The notes beneath the pieces are model-generated. The model saw nothing but the letters and a program-made list of their open reading frames with translations. It had not been told where the DNA came from and ran no database searches. Of a stretch of DNA of 6,037 nt, positions 5,184 to 6,037 are shown piece after piece (position 1 is the first letter of the stretch; each line of letters starts with the position of its first letter). The stretch spans positions 1 through 6,037 of the forward strand of contig JAILNJ010000090.1 in the NCBI GenBank assembly GCA_024691665.1. The letters are read 5' to 3'. The translations under genes and the position numbers were made by a program. This DNA is from Gammaproteobacteria bacterium (lineage in GTDB: Bacteria; Bacillota_I; Bacilli_A; Izemoplasmatales; UBA1188).

Positions 5184-6037
5184 ATGATAGATATTAAGTT
5201 TTTAAGACAAAATCCTGATGTCGTTAGAGAAAACATAAAAAAGAAATTTCAGGATGAAAAATTACCTTTAGTAGATGAGGTATTAAAAAATGATGAAAAA
5301 TTACGTCAAGTAAAAGAACAAGCTGATAGTAATAGAGCTAAAAGAAATCAAATAAGCGCTGAAATAGGCGTATGTATGCGAAACAAACAAGTTGAAGAAG
5401 CTAATAAAAAGAAACAAGAAGTTAATGAAATCAATAATTTATTAAAAGACTTGGAAGTAGAAGAAGAAAATTTAGCTGCTTTAATTAAAAAAGATATGAT
5501 GATAATACCTAATATCATCGATCCATCTGTTCCAATTGGTAAAGATGATAGCGAAAACGTTGAAGTTGAAAGATTCTTAGAACCACGTGTTCCTGATTTT
5601 GAAATTCCATATCATTTAGATATTATGGAAAAAGTTAATGGAATTGATTTAGATAGCGCTAGAAAAGTAGCAGGAAATGGATTCTATTATTTAATGGGAG
5701 ATATCGCAAGATTACAATCTGCAGTATTATCTTATGCGAGAGACTTTATGATTAATAAGGGATTTACTTACTGTATTCCACCATTCATGATTAGAAGTGA
5801 TGTCGTTACTGGTGTAATGAGTTTCGCTGAAATGGATGCTATGATGTACAAAATTGAAGGTGAAGATTTATATTTGATAGGAACTAGTGAACATTCAATG
5901 ATTGGTAAATTCATTGACACAATTAATCCTAAAGATAAATTACCATATACTTTAACTAGTTATTCACCATGCTTCAGAAAAGAAAAAGGAGCACATGGAA
6001 TTGAGGAAAGAGGAGTATATCGTATCCACCAATTTGA
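5184..6037 (+). CDS. serS: Seryl-tRNA synthetase (class II aaRS), 3' end outside window
   Basis: SerRS charges tRNA-Ser (and tRNA-Sec where present) with serine in the cytoplasm. The first 284 codons of about 425 are visible, and the frame is open to the window edge. It opens with MIDIKFLRQNPDVVRENI, a typical SerRS start. A Lys/Glu-rich segment at about 27-105 is the long coiled-coil arm that grips the tRNA-Ser variable arm. The catalytic domain follows, with LDSARKVAGNGFYYLMGD near 156-173. Motif 1 is around 185-201 (KGFTYCIPPF), the serine-binding TSE motif is at 234-236, and motif 2 begins at 264 (FRKEKGAHG...R276). Motif 3 is beyond the window. The TSEH and FRKE/GAHG forms differ from the TAE and FRSE forms of B. 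subtilis and E. coli. They look like the archaeal-type branch also found, as I recall, in many gut Firmicutes. The T-box specifier UCU and G73-compatible bulge directly upstream independently support serine specificity. The family assignment is very secure; the archaeal-like subtype is inferred from motifs only. Confidence 0.97.
   Translation, partial: MIDIKFLRQNPDVVRENIKKKFQDEKLPLVDEVLKNDEKLRQVKEQADSNRAKRNQISAEIGVCMRNKQVEEANKKKQEVNEINNLLKDLEVEEENLAALIKKDMMIIPNIIDPSVPIGKDDSENVEVERFLEPRVPDFEIPYHLDIMEKVNGIDLDSARKVAGNGFYYLMGDIARLQSAVLSYARDFMINKGFTYCIPPFMIRSDVVTGVMSFAEMDAMMYKIEGEDLYLIGTSEHSMIGKFIDTINPKDKLPYTLTSYSPCFRKEKGAHGIEERGVYRIHQF

Noticed and set aside
5054..5236. Minus-strand open frame of 60 codons over the T-box and serS start
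   Set aside because: It is antisense to a structured leader with strong T-box motifs and to the conserved serS start; no recognisable protein features.
1..6037. Search for an undescribed multi-gene system, mobile element, CRISPR array or long repeats
   Set aside because: All sequence is accounted for by core genes and one T-box; no direct or inverted repeats beyond the T-box stems, no foreign-looking ORFs and no composition break were seen by eye.

Overview
The window is a stretch of core chromosome from a low-GC (AT-rich by eye) Gram-positive bacterium. It carries the end of recF, complete gyrB and gyrA, a T-box leader and the first two thirds of serS, all on the + strand. This is the classic dnaA-dnaN-recF-gyrB-gyrA neighbourhood beside the replication origin. 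The immediate gyrA-serS junction also occurs in Mollicutes such as Mycoplasma genitalium. In Bacillus subtilis other genes lie between gyrA and serS, and remB (yaaB) lies between recF and gyrB. TGA is used as a stop (recF) and the Trp codons I checked are TGG, so the standard code is used rather than the Mycoplasma code. I infer a Firmicutes/Bacillota relative, for example Erysipelotrichia-like, uncultured Bacilli or a clostridial gut lineage. The exact genus cannot be read from this window.

Layout: 1-167 is the RecF C-terminus, overlapping gyrB by ATGA. 164-2275 is gyrB (703 aa) and 2289-4970 is gyrA (893 aa), separated by 13 nt. 4971-5170 is a serine-specific T-box riboswitch ending in an intrinsic terminator. 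From 5184 to the window end is serS (284 codons visible, 3' truncated). No gene-free stretch exceeds about 215 bases, and that one is filled by the T-box. I see no mobile elements, CRISPR arrays, tRNA/rRNA genes or notable repeats.

How it works together: recF (recombinational repair/replication fork), gyrB and gyrA are packed tightly enough to be translationally coupled and probably co-transcribed, giving the two gyrase subunits together. SerRS expression is controlled separately: the leader should bind uncharged tRNA-Ser (specifier UCU, bulge UGGC matching discriminator G73) and allow readthrough into serS when serine is short. The leader begins at the base after the gyrA stop, and a candidate promoter lies inside the last gyrA codons.

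Most notable: both gyrase subunits carry long, very acidic, probably disordered N-terminal extensions, and GyrA also has an acidic C-terminal tail. The T-box is compact, with no room for Stem II or the IIA/B pseudoknot. SerRS carries motif variants (TSE, FRKE...GAHG) that resemble archaeal-type rather than Bacillus/E. coli-type SerRS. I found no evidence of an undescribed multi-gene system; this is essentially housekeeping DNA with a few lineage-specific twists.
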